Source of the DNA: JADKAV01 sp037045455
GTDB lineage: Bacteria; Actinomycetota; Actinomycetes; S36-B12; UBA10799
NCBI GenBank assembly: GCA_037045455.1
Contig: JBAOIN010000005.1
Span: 124,001-188,000, forward strand
Reading direction: 5' to 3'
DNA length: 64,000 bases
The notes under the pieces were generated by a model. The model ran no database searches, was not told where the DNA came from, and saw nothing but the letters and a program-made list of their open reading frames with translations. The first letter of the stretch is position 1, and each line of letters starts with the position of its first letter. Position numbers and translations under genes: made by a program. Below are positions 44,636 through 55,301 of this stretch, piece after piece.

Positions 44636-45460
44636 AAGCGAGCACTGTGGGACGCGGTGATCGTCGGGCTGTTGGCCGGCTACTACGCCCCGGCCGACGG
44701 CCGGCCCCGACCGGAATCGCTGTACGGGGCCAGGAAGATGCACGCCCATCTGCAGCGGCAGGGCATCCCGGTGGCCCGCTGCACGGTGGAACGGCTGATG
44801 GCCGCCCACGGCTGGCAGGGGGTCAGGCGCACCAAGAAGGTGCGCACCACGATCGCTGACCCGCACGCCGCCCGGGCCAAGGACCTGGTCGACCGGCAGT
44901 TCGCGGTACCGGCCCCGGACCGGCTGTGGGTGGCTGATTTCACCTATGTGCGCCTGGACTGTGGACGGTTCGCCTACGCGGCGTTCGTGATCGATGCCTT
45001 CGCCGACCGGATCGTGGGCTGGCATGCCGCATCCCGGGCCGACGCCCTGATGGTCATCACCGCGGTCAGCAACGCGGTCGCCGCCCGGGCCCGGGAAGGC
45101 CGACAGGTGACCGGGGTGATCGCCCATAACGACGCCGGCACCCAGTACACGTCGTTGGCGTTCGGGGCCGAGCTGGCCGAGCACGGTTTGCTGCCCTCGA
45201 TCGGCAGCGTCGGTGACGCGTTCGACAACGCCCTGGCCGAAACGATCATCGGTCTATACAAGACCGAATGCATTCGGTCCGACTCCCCGTTCCGTGACGG
45301 GCCACTGAACACCACGACCGACGTCGAACGGCTCACCGCCGCCTACGTCCACTGGTTCAACACCGAACGGCTGCTACATCGCATCGGTCTTGTCCCGCCA
45401 GACGAGGCCGAGCAGGCCTACTATGAAGCAGCCGACCAACCGGTCAGCGCACAAAACTAA
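44636..45460 (+). pseudogene. IS3-family OrfB transposase, 5'-truncated
   Basis: About 274 codons remain in one open frame. It starts in the HTH_21 region (SLYGARKMHAHLQRQGIPVARCTVERLM), then the DDE core: DRLWVADFTYVRLDCGRFAYAAFVIDAF (first Asp), GVIAHNDAGTQYTSLAF (second Asp) and DNALAETIIGLYKTE (Glu). The end is WFNTERLLHRIGLVPPDEAEQAYY. The catalytic triad is intact, but the N-terminus and the OrfA frame needed for programmed frameshifting are gone. Confidence 0.85.
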
Positions 45461-45487
45461 AGTGCGCACCGAACCCGGGGCGATTCA
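44636..45487 (+). mobile_element. Truncated IS3-family element
   Basis: The right end is recognisable: after the transposase stop, GAACCCGGGGCGATTCA ends at 45487 with the CA terminus typical of IS3 ends. No matching TGAATCGCCCCG end exists on the left, and OrfA plus the first 60 or so codons of OrfB are missing. The element is therefore 5'-truncated and not mobile by itself. It lies between the degenerate Fic gene and acs, where mycobacteria carry dpp genes. Confidence 0.75.
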
Positions 45488-45579
45488 CCGACCCGAGCGA
45501 CAACAGCGCAACAAACCGCTGAGCGTTGCGTGACCGGGCCGCACCTGATCGGATGAACCCAAGTCCGTAAGGAGGCCCA

Positions 45580-47517
<1,938 letters not shown>

Positions 47518-47528
<11 letters not shown>

Positions 47529-48817
47529 CGGCCGATCGGAGATCTTCCAGCGGCTGCCGCTGACGGAGCGCCTCTGGGTGCTGCGGCAACTGCAGAGTGA
47601 GACGGTCGGCGGCGCGCTGCTCATCATCGCCGCAGCGATCGCGCTGGTGTGGGCGAACTCCCCGGCTGGCGACCTGTACTACGACCTCGCCAACTTCACG
47701 GTCGGCCCGTCGGCTCTGCATTTGAACTTGACGCTCGCGACGTGGGCCGCGGACGGCCTGCTGGCGATCTTCTTCTTCGTGGCCGGCCTCGAGCTGAAGT
47801 ACGAACTGGTGAAGGGTTCGCTGAGCCGGCCCTCGCAGGCGGCGGTCCCGGTGGCCGCGGCTTTGGGCGGAATGGTCATCCCGGCGCTGATCTACTTCGG
47901 GGTGAACGTCAGCGCGGCAGGTGGTGAGCCCAGCGGCTGGGGTATCCCGATGGCCACCGACATCGCGTTCGCGCTGGCGGTGCTCGCTGTCGCCGGCCGC
48001 CGACTGCCAGTGGCCCTGCGCGCGTTCCTGCTGACGCTGGCGGTGGTGGACGATCTCGGGGCAATCCTGGTCATCGCGATCTTCTACTCCGATGTGTTCA
48101 ACGTCCTGCCGTTCCTCGGGGCGCTGGCGTGCATGGCTGCCTACTGGCTGGCGCAGCGGGCACGGATCACCTCCGGCCTGCTGTACGTGCCGCTGGCGGG
48201 GCTCACCTGGGTGCTCATGCACGAGTCCGGCGTCCACGCGACCGTGGCCGGTGTTGCGCTGGCCATGCTCACGCGCATCACCACCGACCCGGGTGAGGAC
48301 GAATCCCCCGCAGAGCGCCTGCAGCACCGCTTGCACCCGCTGTCGGCCGGCTTCTGCGTGCCCGTCTTCGCGTTCTTCGCCGCCGGTGTCGACCTGCGCG
48401 GTCAGAGCCTGCTGGATTCGCTGAGCGAGCCGGTCGCGCTGGGCATCATCGCTCGGCCTGGTCCTGGGCAAGCCGATCGGCGTGCTACTCGGGGCAGGCT
48501 CTGACAGCGCGATTCACGAGGGCATCGCTGGCCAAGGGTTTGTCCTGGCTGCGACGTCGGCGGCCATCGGTCTACTGGCCGGCATCGGGTTCACAGTGTC
48601 CCTGCTGATCGCCGAGCTGGCCTTCGAATACGGCAGCGTGACCCAGGAGGACGCGAAGGTCGGCATCCTGTCCGCGAGCCTGCTGGCCGCCATGCTGGCC
48701 ATTGTTGCTCTGCAGTTGCGCGCCCGGCAGTACCAGCGCCTGTACGACGTCGAGGAACGCGACGAGGATCAGGATGGCATTCCCGACGTGTATAACCATG
48801 AGCGCGGACTATCGTGA
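47518..48817 (+). CDS. nhaA: Na+/H+ antiporter NhaA, frameshifts near the C-terminus
   Basis: About 433 residues from GTG 47518, overlapping the acs stop by 11 bp. NhaA hallmarks: SETVGGALLIIAAAIALVWANSP, LLAIFFFVAGLELKYELVKG, GWGIPMATDIAFALAVLAV, the two essential aspartates in LTLAVVDDLGAILVIA, HESGVHATVAGVALAML, and after slips near 48450, 48505 and 48555 LGKPIGVLLG and GLLAGIGFTVSLLIAELAF. A charged cytosolic tail (VEERDEDQDGIPDVYNHERG) follows the last helix. It expels Na+ using the proton gradient. Confidence 0.92.
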
Positions 48818-49211
48818 CCATATGGCTTTGACCACCAAGAACAGCGAGCCCGGCCTCGTCGAACTCGTGCGCTCGGCAGCGGCCGACACCACCGAGCTCG
48901 TCAAGCAGCAAATCGAACTCACCAAGACCGAGATCCAGCAGAGCGTCAAGACCGCCGGTTCGTCGTTCGGCCTGCTTGCCGTGGGCGGGGTGATCCTCGG
49001 GCTGGGGCTCATCTTCTTGCTGGTCACGATCGCCTACGTACTCGTGCAACTCGGACTGCAGGTATGGGCCGGCTTCGGCATTGTCACGCTCTTCCTGTTC
49101 ATCGTCGGCGCGATCCTCGTGATGCTCGGGCGCAAGCGCGCCAAGAGCGTGCAGGGTGCCGAGCGGTCGATGGCGGCCCTAGAGGCGACGAAGGCGACGT
49201 TCCGAGGCTGA
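48798..49211 (+). CDS. Actinobacterial holin superfamily III-like membrane protein
   Basis: A 137-residue protein from ATG 48798; ATG 48822, which lies 4 bp after nhaA, is an alternative. An amphipathic helix (VELVRSAAADTTELVKQQIELTKTEI) precedes two close TM helices (AVGGVILGLGLIFLLVTIAYVLV and GFGIVTLFLFIVGAILVML), then a basic tail. This is the layout of DUF1469/phage_holin_3-type proteins; no phage genes are nearby, so it is a housekeeping membrane protein. It corresponds in position to Rv3669 and is followed directly by the epoxide-hydrolase-like gene. Confidence 0.78.
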   Translation: MSADYRDHMALTTKNSEPGLVELVRSAAADTTELVKQQIELTKTEIQQSVKTAGSSFGLLAVGGVILGLGLIFLLVTIAYVLVQLGLQVWAGFGIVTLFLFIVGAILVMLGRKRAKSVQGAERSMAALEATKATFRG

Positions 49212-50133
49212 GTGACGCTCTCCCTCACGCCGTACGAGGCGATCCACGCGCCCGGGCCGTGGACCCATCGGCTGGTGTCGGCCAACGGCGCGCAGTTCCA
49301 TATTGCTGAAGCCGGAGCCGGGCCGTTGGTGCTCATGCTGCACGGCTTCCCGCAGTACTGGTGGACCTGGCGCGGCTACCTGCCCGCTCTGGCCGAGGCC
49401 GGCTACCGGGTGGCCGCCATGGATCTGCGGGGCTACGCCGGGTCCGATCACTCACCGCGCGGCTACGACCCCGATCACGTTGTCCAACGACGTGCTGGGG
49501 GTGATCGCGCTGCCTCGGTGAGCAGTCGGCGGTCGTCGTCGGCCACGGCTGGGGCGGGCACATCGGCTGGACCATCGGCCCGGCGTTCCCGTTCGGTCCG
49601 CGGGCTGGTGGCGCTGTCGTGCGCCGCACCCCGTGCGGTTGCGGGAGGCCGCTCGCACCCAGCAGCAGGTGAACGCCTGGCGCTATGCCTTGCGGTATCA
49701 ATGGCCCTGGCTTCCGGAGCGCGACTTCGCCGATCACGACGCGATCCGAGTGGCCGAGGTACTGCGCGACTGGTCCGTGCGCCAGGAATGGCTGACGCCG
49801 CATGTCCGCGAGCACTTCCGGGCAGCCTTCCTCGAAGCGAACACGGCGCATTGCGCGATGGAGTACCACCGCTGGGCCTGGCGCAGTTACGTGCGCGCGG
49901 ACGGCAGGCGGTTCAACACATTGATGGGCGCGGAGCCGATCCGGCAGCCGGTGCTCCACCTGCATGGCCGCCAGGATCCGACGGTGCTCCCGGCCACGAC
50001 CACCGGCAGTGAGCTACATGTCGCCGGGGAGTACCGGGGCGAGGCGATCGACGGCTGCGGGCACTTCCCGCACGAAGAAAGGCCGGACGTGGTGCTGCCG
50101 TTGCTGCTGGAGTGGTTGGGGTCAATCGGCTAG
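49212..50133 (+). CDS. Epoxide-hydrolase-like alpha/beta hydrolase, frameshifted, atypical nucleophile
   Basis: GTG 49212 follows the previous stop directly (TGAGTG). The N-terminal half reads IHAPGPWTHRLVSANGAQFHIAEAG, the oxyanion motif LHGFPQYWWTWRGYLPAL and MDLRGYAGSDHSPRGYDP. The elbow is VVVGHGWGG, where classic epoxide hydrolases have Asp (GHDWGG) and esterases Ser, so the nucleophile is Gly here. The C-terminal half has a cap and ends VLHLHGRQDPTVLPATT (acid) and AIDGCGHFPHEERPDVV (His). Slips near 49480, 49518 and 49630 break the frame. It is in the position of ephE of M. tuberculosis. Repaired size is about 305 residues. Confidence 0.78.
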
Positions 50134-50159
50134 GTCCCGGCCGCGCCTTTCCGCGGGAA

Positions 50160-50210
50160 ATGTGAGTCAGCGACCAGTTTCTGGTCTGTGAGTCACAAAG
50201 CGGTTGGTCG
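50160..50210. repeat. Intergenic hairpin with repeated TGTGAGTCA
   Basis: TGTGAGTCA occurs twice (about 50161 and 50187), and GCGACCA/TGGTCGC arms (about 50171 and 50204) form an imperfect stem. It fills the gap between the convergent epoxide-hydrolase-like gene and marP. Confidence 0.5.
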
Positions 50211-50217
50211 CAAAGCT

Positions 50218-51403
50218 TCAGCGCGCGCAGGACCCCGTCGCCACCGGGATCGTCCGGTTCGCCGCCCGCGCCAGCGCCTGGTCCACGGTCTTGGTGGTCA
50301 GCGCAAAGCCCGTGCGCTCGTACTGCTGGCTGCTGGCGAATACGATCCCGGCGTACTGGCCGTCCCGGGTGAGCAGCGGCCCGCCGGAGTTGCCGGGGAT
50401 GACGCGGCCGCGGACCACGTAGATCTCGCGCGGCTTGACCGACTCGCCGTAGATGTTGTCGCTGAAGACCGGGCTCTCGGAGGTACGGGCGACCACCCGG
50501 GCGCTGCGCAGGTCCAACGGCCCGCCGCCCGGATAGCCCGCGATGACCGCTGCATCGCCGTCGGACAACCGGGACTCGCTCAACGGCTGCAGTCCGAGGC
50601 CGGGGATGAACAGCACCGCCACGTCGAGGTCGGGGTTGAAGTACACGACGTCGGCACCCCAGGAGCGTCCGTCGCCGGAAGTCACCCGCACTTGGCTCAT
50701 ACCCGCCACGACGTGGGCGTTGGTGGCGATCCGGTCGGTGGCGTAGACGAACCCGGAACCGGTGGAACCCTGCCCGCACGACGGCGTCGGGCCCGGAGAC
50801 CCGCACCACCGAGGAACTGGCCGTGATTGCAGCCTGCGGGATGTTCTTCGGCGGCGGTTCGACCTTGGTCCCGGGCAGGCCCTCGAGGCCGAAGAAGACG
50901 TCGGGCAGGTTCACGTCGGCGAGGAAGCGGCGCACGGAGTAGGCCAGGTCGGAGGCCTGTGCCGGCGCCATCCGTTCCACCTGCTTCAGCAGGGCCGACG
51001 ACCGCACGGCCGAGGACAAGGTCGGGGACGGGAAGGAGGCCACCATTGCCGCGACCAGCCAGAAGACGATCAGCCCGGCGACGGCGCTCACCAGCGCACC
51101 GGCAGCGGCATCCACCACCCGTCCCGGTCCGTGCTGCAGTGCCATCCAGATCGGTCGCCCGATGAACACCGCCAGCGCGTTACCCAGACCGATGCCGACT
51201 AGCAGAACGCCGATGCTCACGGCAGCCGCCGCGGGCCCCAGCACACCCAGGTAATCCAGCACGAACGGCAGGGCGGCCGACGCCACGATCGCGCCCCCGA
51301 TTGTTCCTGCGACGGAGAGCACGCTGCGAACCAGCCCGCGGTGCCAGCCGATCAGCGCGACAAGCACGAGCAGGCCGATCACGATCAGATCGACGGCACC
51401 CAT
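50218..51403 (-). CDS. marP: MarP-type periplasmic serine protease, one frameshift
   Basis: About 395 residues from ATG 51403 (RBS GAGAG). Residues 1-145 are a CvpA-like domain with four TM helices (MGAVDLIVIGLLVLVALIGWHRGLV...). After a slip near 50775 the trypsin-like domain follows: PSCGQGSTGSGFVYATDRIATNAHVVAG (His), FNPDLDVAVL (Asp), VIPGNSGGPLLTRDG (Ser). Cysteines in PSCGQG and near the end (ATGSCAR) match the disulfide of mycobacterial MarP, which is needed for acid and oxidative stress survival and peptidoglycan hydrolase processing. The neighbours (ephE-like, Nudix, nth) are also those of M. tuberculosis. Confidence 0.9.
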
Positions 51404-51410
51404 AGCTCTC

Positions 51411-52035
51411 TCATCCAGTCCATCCGATGTCTACGGTACGTCCGAAATCCCAGGGCCGCTCCCAGCCGGCCAGCTGAATGATCCGGTCGAGCAGGCCGGC
51501 GGTGAACCCCCAGACGAGCATCCCCGCCACCTCGAAAGCCGTTACCGATGTAGCCACTCGGGTGACGCACCTTCACCCGATTGCCCGGATCGGTGAGGTC
51601 CGCAATGGCAACTCGATGCACCGACTCGACCTCGGCCGGATCGATCGCAGCCACCGGCGACGGCTCGCGCCAGTACGCCAGCACAGGTGTAACGACGTAG
51701 TTGGACGGCGGCAGCCACAACTGCGGCAGTTCGTGGATCACCTGCACGCCGGCCGGGTTCAAACCGGTCTCCTCCTGGGCCTCCCGCAGGGCGGCAGCCA
51801 CCGGACCGTCATCGCCGGGGTCGAGCGCGCCACCGGGGAACGCGGGCTGCCCTGCGTGCGAGCGCATATCGGAAGCGCGCTGGATGAGCAGCACGTCCGG
51901 GCCGTCGCCGAACAGGATCAGCACGGCGGATTGCCGGCCCGTGTCATCGGGCGGCAGGAAGCGGGAAAGCTCGGTGCCGTCCAGATGGCGGGTGGCCTCG
52001 ACAAGGGGGTCGAGCCAGCCGGGTAGGTCACTCAC
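51411..52035 (-). CDS. Nudix hydrolase (CoA pyrophosphatase-like), frameshifted C-terminus
   Basis: About 208 residues. The Nudix box reads GGALDPGDDGPVAAALREAQEETGL, with the REUxEExGU core intact; the upstream SAVLILFGDGPDVLLIQRASDMRSHAGQPAFPGG carries the LLxxRxxxxxxHxGQxxFPGG pattern of CoA-specific Nudix enzymes (NuCoA motif). A slip near 51540 must be repaired to give TAFEVAGMLVWGFTAGLLD and the end DFGRTVDIGWTG at 51411. Located between nth and marP, as Rv3672c is. It likely cleaves CoA or its thioesters. Confidence 0.86.
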
Positions 52036-52715
52036 TTGCGCATCCGTTCGGCCTTCACCGGATCCTGCTCACCGATGTCGTTGGACGGACACAGGTGGCG
52101 GATCGGGCAGGCCGCGCAGGCGGGTTTGCGGGCGAAGCAGCAGCGGCGGCCGTGGAAGATCAGCCGGTGGCTGACCATCGTCCGGTCCTTGCGCGGGAAC
52201 AGGGCGTCAAGGTCGTACTCGATGCGCACGGGGTCGGAATTGGTGGTCCAGCCCAGCCGGTTGCTCAGCCGCGTGACGTGGGTGTCCACCGTAAAGCCGG
52301 GCTGATCGAACGCGTTGCCGCGCACGACATGGGCGGTCTTGCGGCCCACTCCGGGCAGTGTGGTCAGTGCTGACATGGGCTGCGGAATCTCGCCCTTGTA
52401 CTTGTCACAGACCCGCTGCGCCATCGCCTGCAGGGACGCCGCCTTGTTCCGGAAGAAGCCTGTCGAGCGGATCATGTCCTCGAGTTCAGCGCGGTCGGCT
52501 GCCGCCAGCGCGCGCGGATCCGGGTAGCGGGCGAACACTGCGGGGGTCACCTGATTGACCCGTTCGTCAGTGCACTGGGCGCTCAAGATGGTCGCGACGA
52601 GCAGTTCATAGGGGTTGTGGAAGTCCAGTTCACAGTGTGCGTCGGGGTAGGTCTGCGCCAGGATCCGGTCCACCGCCCGGGCCCGACGCACGAGGGCCAC
52701 GGGCGGTTTGAGCAT
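52032..52715 (-). CDS. nth: Endonuclease III
   Basis: A 227-residue base-excision repair DNA glycosylase/AP lyase for oxidised pyrimidines. The helix-hairpin-helix is LPGVGRKTAHVVRGNAF with the catalytic Lys in GRKTA, and the catalytic Asp is in TVDTHVTRLSNRLG. The C-terminal [4Fe-4S] cysteines lie in CFARKPACAACPIRHLC with normal spacing. An extra Cys precedes the first. It overlaps the Nudix gene by 4 bp and is divergent from the RsiG homologue. Confidence 0.95.
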   Translation of the reverse strand: MLKPPVALVRRARAVDRILAQTYPDAHCELDFHNPYELLVATILSAQCTDERVNQVTPAVFARYPDPRALAAADRAELEDMIRSTGFFRNKAASLQAMAQRVCDKYKGEIPQPMSALTTLPGVGRKTAHVVRGNAFDQPGFTVDTHVTRLSNRLGWTTNSDPVRIEYDLDALFPRKDRTMVSHRLIFHGRRCCFARKPACAACPIRHLCPSNDIGEQDPVKAERMRK

Positions 52716-52802
52716 TCATCCAGGGTATCCGCCCGGCCGGTGAGCCGCCTCATCACTCAATCGGGGGTACGGGCCGGGGGTGCAGAACCCGATATTGGAT
52801 TC

Positions 52803-53282
52803 ATGACCACGTTCCAGGACGCGCCCCCCACTCTGCGGGACCTGTCCCTGGATGACCTACGGCAAGTACGCCAGCAACTCACTGACGAGGAGAGCCGGGT
52901 CTCCTACTGGCGGCGGCTGTTCCAGGCTCGCTTGGACATGCTCACCGACAGTGACGAGGCGGAAACCACCGACGTGCGGCGGGTTCTGCAGGACGCCTCC
53001 TATGCCCCCCGCCGCTGGCAGGCACTGGGGCTGCATCCGGCCGACATCGACACCTCCATGCCGGAGGCGCAGGAGTTGTGGAGCCGGGTGGTCGATCTCC
53101 ATGACGAGGTGCAGCGTGAGGCCTACACCCATCTGCTGCAGCAGATGGAGGCCTCGCTGTCACGCAACCGCCGAGCCTTGCACAGCCAAATCGACCTCGT
53201 CACCCACGAGCTGATCCAGCGCTACAAGGCCAACCCCGCGTTGGCACTCACGGCTCTGCCCACGCGCCGCCAGTCGGCCTGA
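52803..53282 (+). CDS. rsiG: RsiG-type c-di-GMP-binding anti-sigma factor
   Basis: A 159-residue all-helical protein. The RsiG motif E(X)3S(X)2R(X)3Q(X)3D is present exactly in the first long helix: Glu30, Ser34, Arg37, Gln41, Asp45 (text ESRVSYWRRLFQARLD). A second copy in the last helix has Glu116, Ser120, Arg123, His127, Asp131, with His in place of Gln (EASLSRNRRALHSQID). In Streptomyces RsiG these paired motifs form an antiparallel coiled coil that holds a c-di-GMP dimer and sequesters the sporulation sigma factor WhiG. No sigma factor is encoded nearby. ATG 52803 lacks a clear RBS; GATATT upstream may serve a leaderless promoter. The next gene is crp. Confidence 0.85.
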   Translation: MTTFQDAPPTLRDLSLDDLRQVRQQLTDEESRVSYWRRLFQARLDMLTDSDEAETTDVRRVLQDASYAPRRWQALGLHPADIDTSMPEAQELWSRVVDLHDEVQREAYTHLLQQMEASLSRNRRALHSQIDLVTHELIQRYKANPALALTALPTRRQSA

Positions 53283-53387
53283 ACGCCTGAGCTGCACGAA
53301 CCGCCCGCTCGCGCTGGGGTGGACGTCACATCCGGAATCCGTGCCAAACCGGGCCACAATCGGGTGATCTGCGCCACACTGGTAGGC

Positions 53388-54062
53388 GTGGATGACGTTT
53401 TGCGCCAAGCCCCCCTGTTCACAGCACTCGATGACGAGGCGGCAGCCGCCCTGCAGGCCTCGACCGTGGAGGTCCGGCTGTCCAAGGGCCAGGACCTGTT
53501 TCTCGAGGGTGAGCCGGGCGACAGGATGTTCGTCATCACGGAGGGGAAAGTCAAACTCGGGCACACTGCCGCGGACGGCCGGGAGAGCCTGCTGGCGATT
53601 CTCGGGCCAGGGGAACTGCTTGGCGAACTGAGCCTGTTCGACCCGGGGCCGCGCACGGCGACGGCCACCGCGTTGACCGACGCCACGCTCATCGCCGTGG
53701 GACATTCAGCGCTGCGACCCTGGCTGACCGGGCGGCCGGAGGTGGCTGAGGCGTTGCTGCAAGCCCTGGCCCAGCGCCTGCGCCGCACGAACGAGGCGAT
53801 GGCGGACTTGGTGTTCTCCGACGTCCCGGGTCGCATCGCAAAGATCCTGCTCGAACTGGGCGACAAGTTCGGCCGGCAGATGCCCGACGGGCTGCACGTC
53901 ACCCACGACATGACACAGGAAGAACTGGCACAACTGGTCGGAGCGTCGCGCGAGACCGTGAACAAAGCACTGGCCGACTTCGCCAGCCGAGGCTGGATCC
54001 GGTTGGAATCGCGCTCGGTCGTGCTGATCGACATCGACCGCCTGCAGAAGCGTGCCCGCTGA
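53388..54062 (+). CDS. crp: Crp/Fnr family cAMP receptor-type regulator
   Basis: A 224-residue protein from GTG 53388, the same length as mycobacterial Crp. The cyclic-nucleotide domain shows LFLEGEPGDRMFVITEGKVKLG and the phosphate-binding cassette GELLGELSLFDPGPRTATATA with Glu and Arg in place. A long dimer helix follows, and the C-terminal winged HTH has MTQEELAQLVGASRETVNKALADF. The ORF runs open to 53319, but the start that gives the family N-terminus (DDVLRQAPLFTAL) is 53388. The mannosyltransferase gene overlaps its end by 11 bp. Confidence 0.93.
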   Translation: MDDVLRQAPLFTALDDEAAAALQASTVEVRLSKGQDLFLEGEPGDRMFVITEGKVKLGHTAADGRESLLAILGPGELLGELSLFDPGPRTATATALTDATLIAVGHSALRPWLTGRPEVAEALLQALAQRLRRTNEAMADLVFSDVPGRIAKILLELGDKFGRQMPDGLHVTHDMTQEELAQLVGASRETVNKALADFASRGWIRLESRSVVLIDIDRLQKRAR

Positions 54063-55242
54063 GAGGCGCCGCCTCTCCGCGATCGGCTGGGTGGCCCTAG
54101 GGGTCGCCGTCGCCCTCTGCTGGCACTACCTGACCAAGGCCCGCGAGGCGTATCTGCTGGACCTGGACGTGTACCGGGACGCGGCGGAAGTGGCCTGGTC
54201 CGGTGGGGACCTCTACGGACTGCGGTACACCGACATCGGACTGCCCTACCTGTACCCGCCGTTCGCGATCCTGTTCCTCACGCCGTTGGGCTGGCTGTCG
54301 GACGTGGGTGCGCAGGTCATGTGGACACTCGTGACGTTGGTCTCCGTCGTCGTCTATGCCGTGGTGTGTGTGTGGAACTTCGCGGCCGAGCGCTTCCACA
54401 CTCCGACGGTCTACATGGTGACGGTCGCGTTCGCCCTGGCGATGGAACCGACCGAGTCGAACATCAACTTCGGGCAGGTCAACATCCTGCTGGCCCTGTT
54501 TCTCGTCCTGGACTTGAGCCGCCGGACCTGGCGTGTGCCGCAGGGCGTACTGACCGGTATCGCGGCCGCAGTGAAACTGACGCCGCTGTTCATCGCCGTC
54601 TACTACGCGGTCACCCACCGGGTGCGGGCGACGGCGTGGACTGTGGGCGCGTTCGTCGTCTGCACTTTGGTCGCCGCGCTGGTCTTCCCGCACGCCTCCC
54701 GGGTGTTCTGGACGGGGACGTTCCTGGAGTCCGACCGGGTGGGCGTGTCCTACATCAGCAACCAGTCGATCAACGGGCTGCTGCAGCGCGCGGTCTCCGA
54801 CCCGCAGCTGGCGCGACTGCTGTGGCTGGTACTGGCGGCCATGGTGGCCATGGCCGTGCTGGTACTGGCCCACCACCTGTTCGGCACATATCCGCACCTG
54901 ACCGACGCGCTGGTGCTTGCCGCAATCCTGCTGATATCGCCCATCAGTTGGAGTGCCCACTGGATCCTGATTCTGCCGCTGCTGCTGGTCGCGGTCTTCC
55001 CGGACGAGCCCGTATTGCTGCTGCGCGTACTGGCGGCACTGCTGGCCGGGGCGCTGCTGTACGGCGTGATCCGGCCGCTGGAAACGGCCCAACGGCTGGT
55101 GCCGCCGGCCGCTGACAACATCGTGTTCGCCAACACGTTCACGTGGCTCACGCTGGTGGTGGGGGTTGCCTGCACGGTCTGGTACTGGCGGCGGGTGGAG
55201 TCTGACCAGGGCCAATCCGTGAGCGTTCCGGACATCCGTTAG
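54052..55242 (+). CDS. GT87-type polyprenol-mannose transferase (DUF2029)
   Basis: A 396-residue polytopic GT-C protein from GTG 54052. It has LDLDVYRDAAEVAWSGGDLYG in the first loop, the family pattern D.xVYR.....xxxG.xLY, then LPYLYPPFAILFLTPLGWL, SNINFGQVNILLALFLVLDL, and GVLTGIAAAVKLTPLFIAVYY. NxGQxNxxL and A.xKxxP are typical of GT87 alpha-mannosyltransferases that build lipomannan or arabinomannan branches. The last nine or so codons and the TAG come from a dispersed palindromic repeat (55214-55301), so the native C-terminus was probably replaced. Confidence 0.87.
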   Translation: MPAERRRLSAIGWVALGVAVALCWHYLTKAREAYLLDLDVYRDAAEVAWSGGDLYGLRYTDIGLPYLYPPFAILFLTPLGWLSDVGAQVMWTLVTLVSVVVYAVVCVWNFAAERFHTPTVYMVTVAFALAMEPTESNINFGQVNILLALFLVLDLSRRTWRVPQGVLTGIAAAVKLTPLFIAVYYAVTHRVRATAWTVGAFVVCTLVAALVFPHASRVFWTGTFLESDRVGVSYISNQSINGLLQRAVSDPQLARLLWLVLAAMVAMAVLVLAHHLFGTYPHLTDALVLAAILLISPISWSAHWILILPLLLVAVFPDEPVLLLRVLAALLAGALLYGVIRPLETAQRLVPPAADNIVFANTFTWLTLVVGVACTVWYWRRVESDQGQSVSVPDIR

Positions 55243-55301
55243 CACCGCGGGCGGGTTTTGGGCGCCCGGCATGCTCACCGATGCCCGGAATGCTCACCGA
55301 T
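55214..55301. repeat. Dispersed palindromic repeat, copy B
   Basis: It aligns with the reverse complement of 20850-20938 at about 76 of 88 positions, and is itself an imperfect palindrome (AATCCGTGAGCGTTCCGGAC against TGCCCGGAATGCTCACCGAT). It provides the stop codon of the GT87 gene (TAG 55240-55242) and, on the other strand, of the metallo-beta-lactamase gene (55294-55296). Confidence 0.85.

Noticed and set aside
45488..45579. Crp site upstream of acs
   Set aside because: I looked for a TGTGA-N6-TCACA-like site in the short gap after the IS end and saw none.
48798..49211. Prophage holin as evidence of a prophage
   Set aside because: The protein fits a chromosomal membrane family in a conserved position after nhaA/acs. 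No lysin, capsid or integrase genes are near.
54097..55278. 393-codon minus-strand ORF opposite the GT87 gene
   Set aside because: Gln/Arg/His-rich antisense frame. The plus strand encodes a clear membrane glycosyltransferase.
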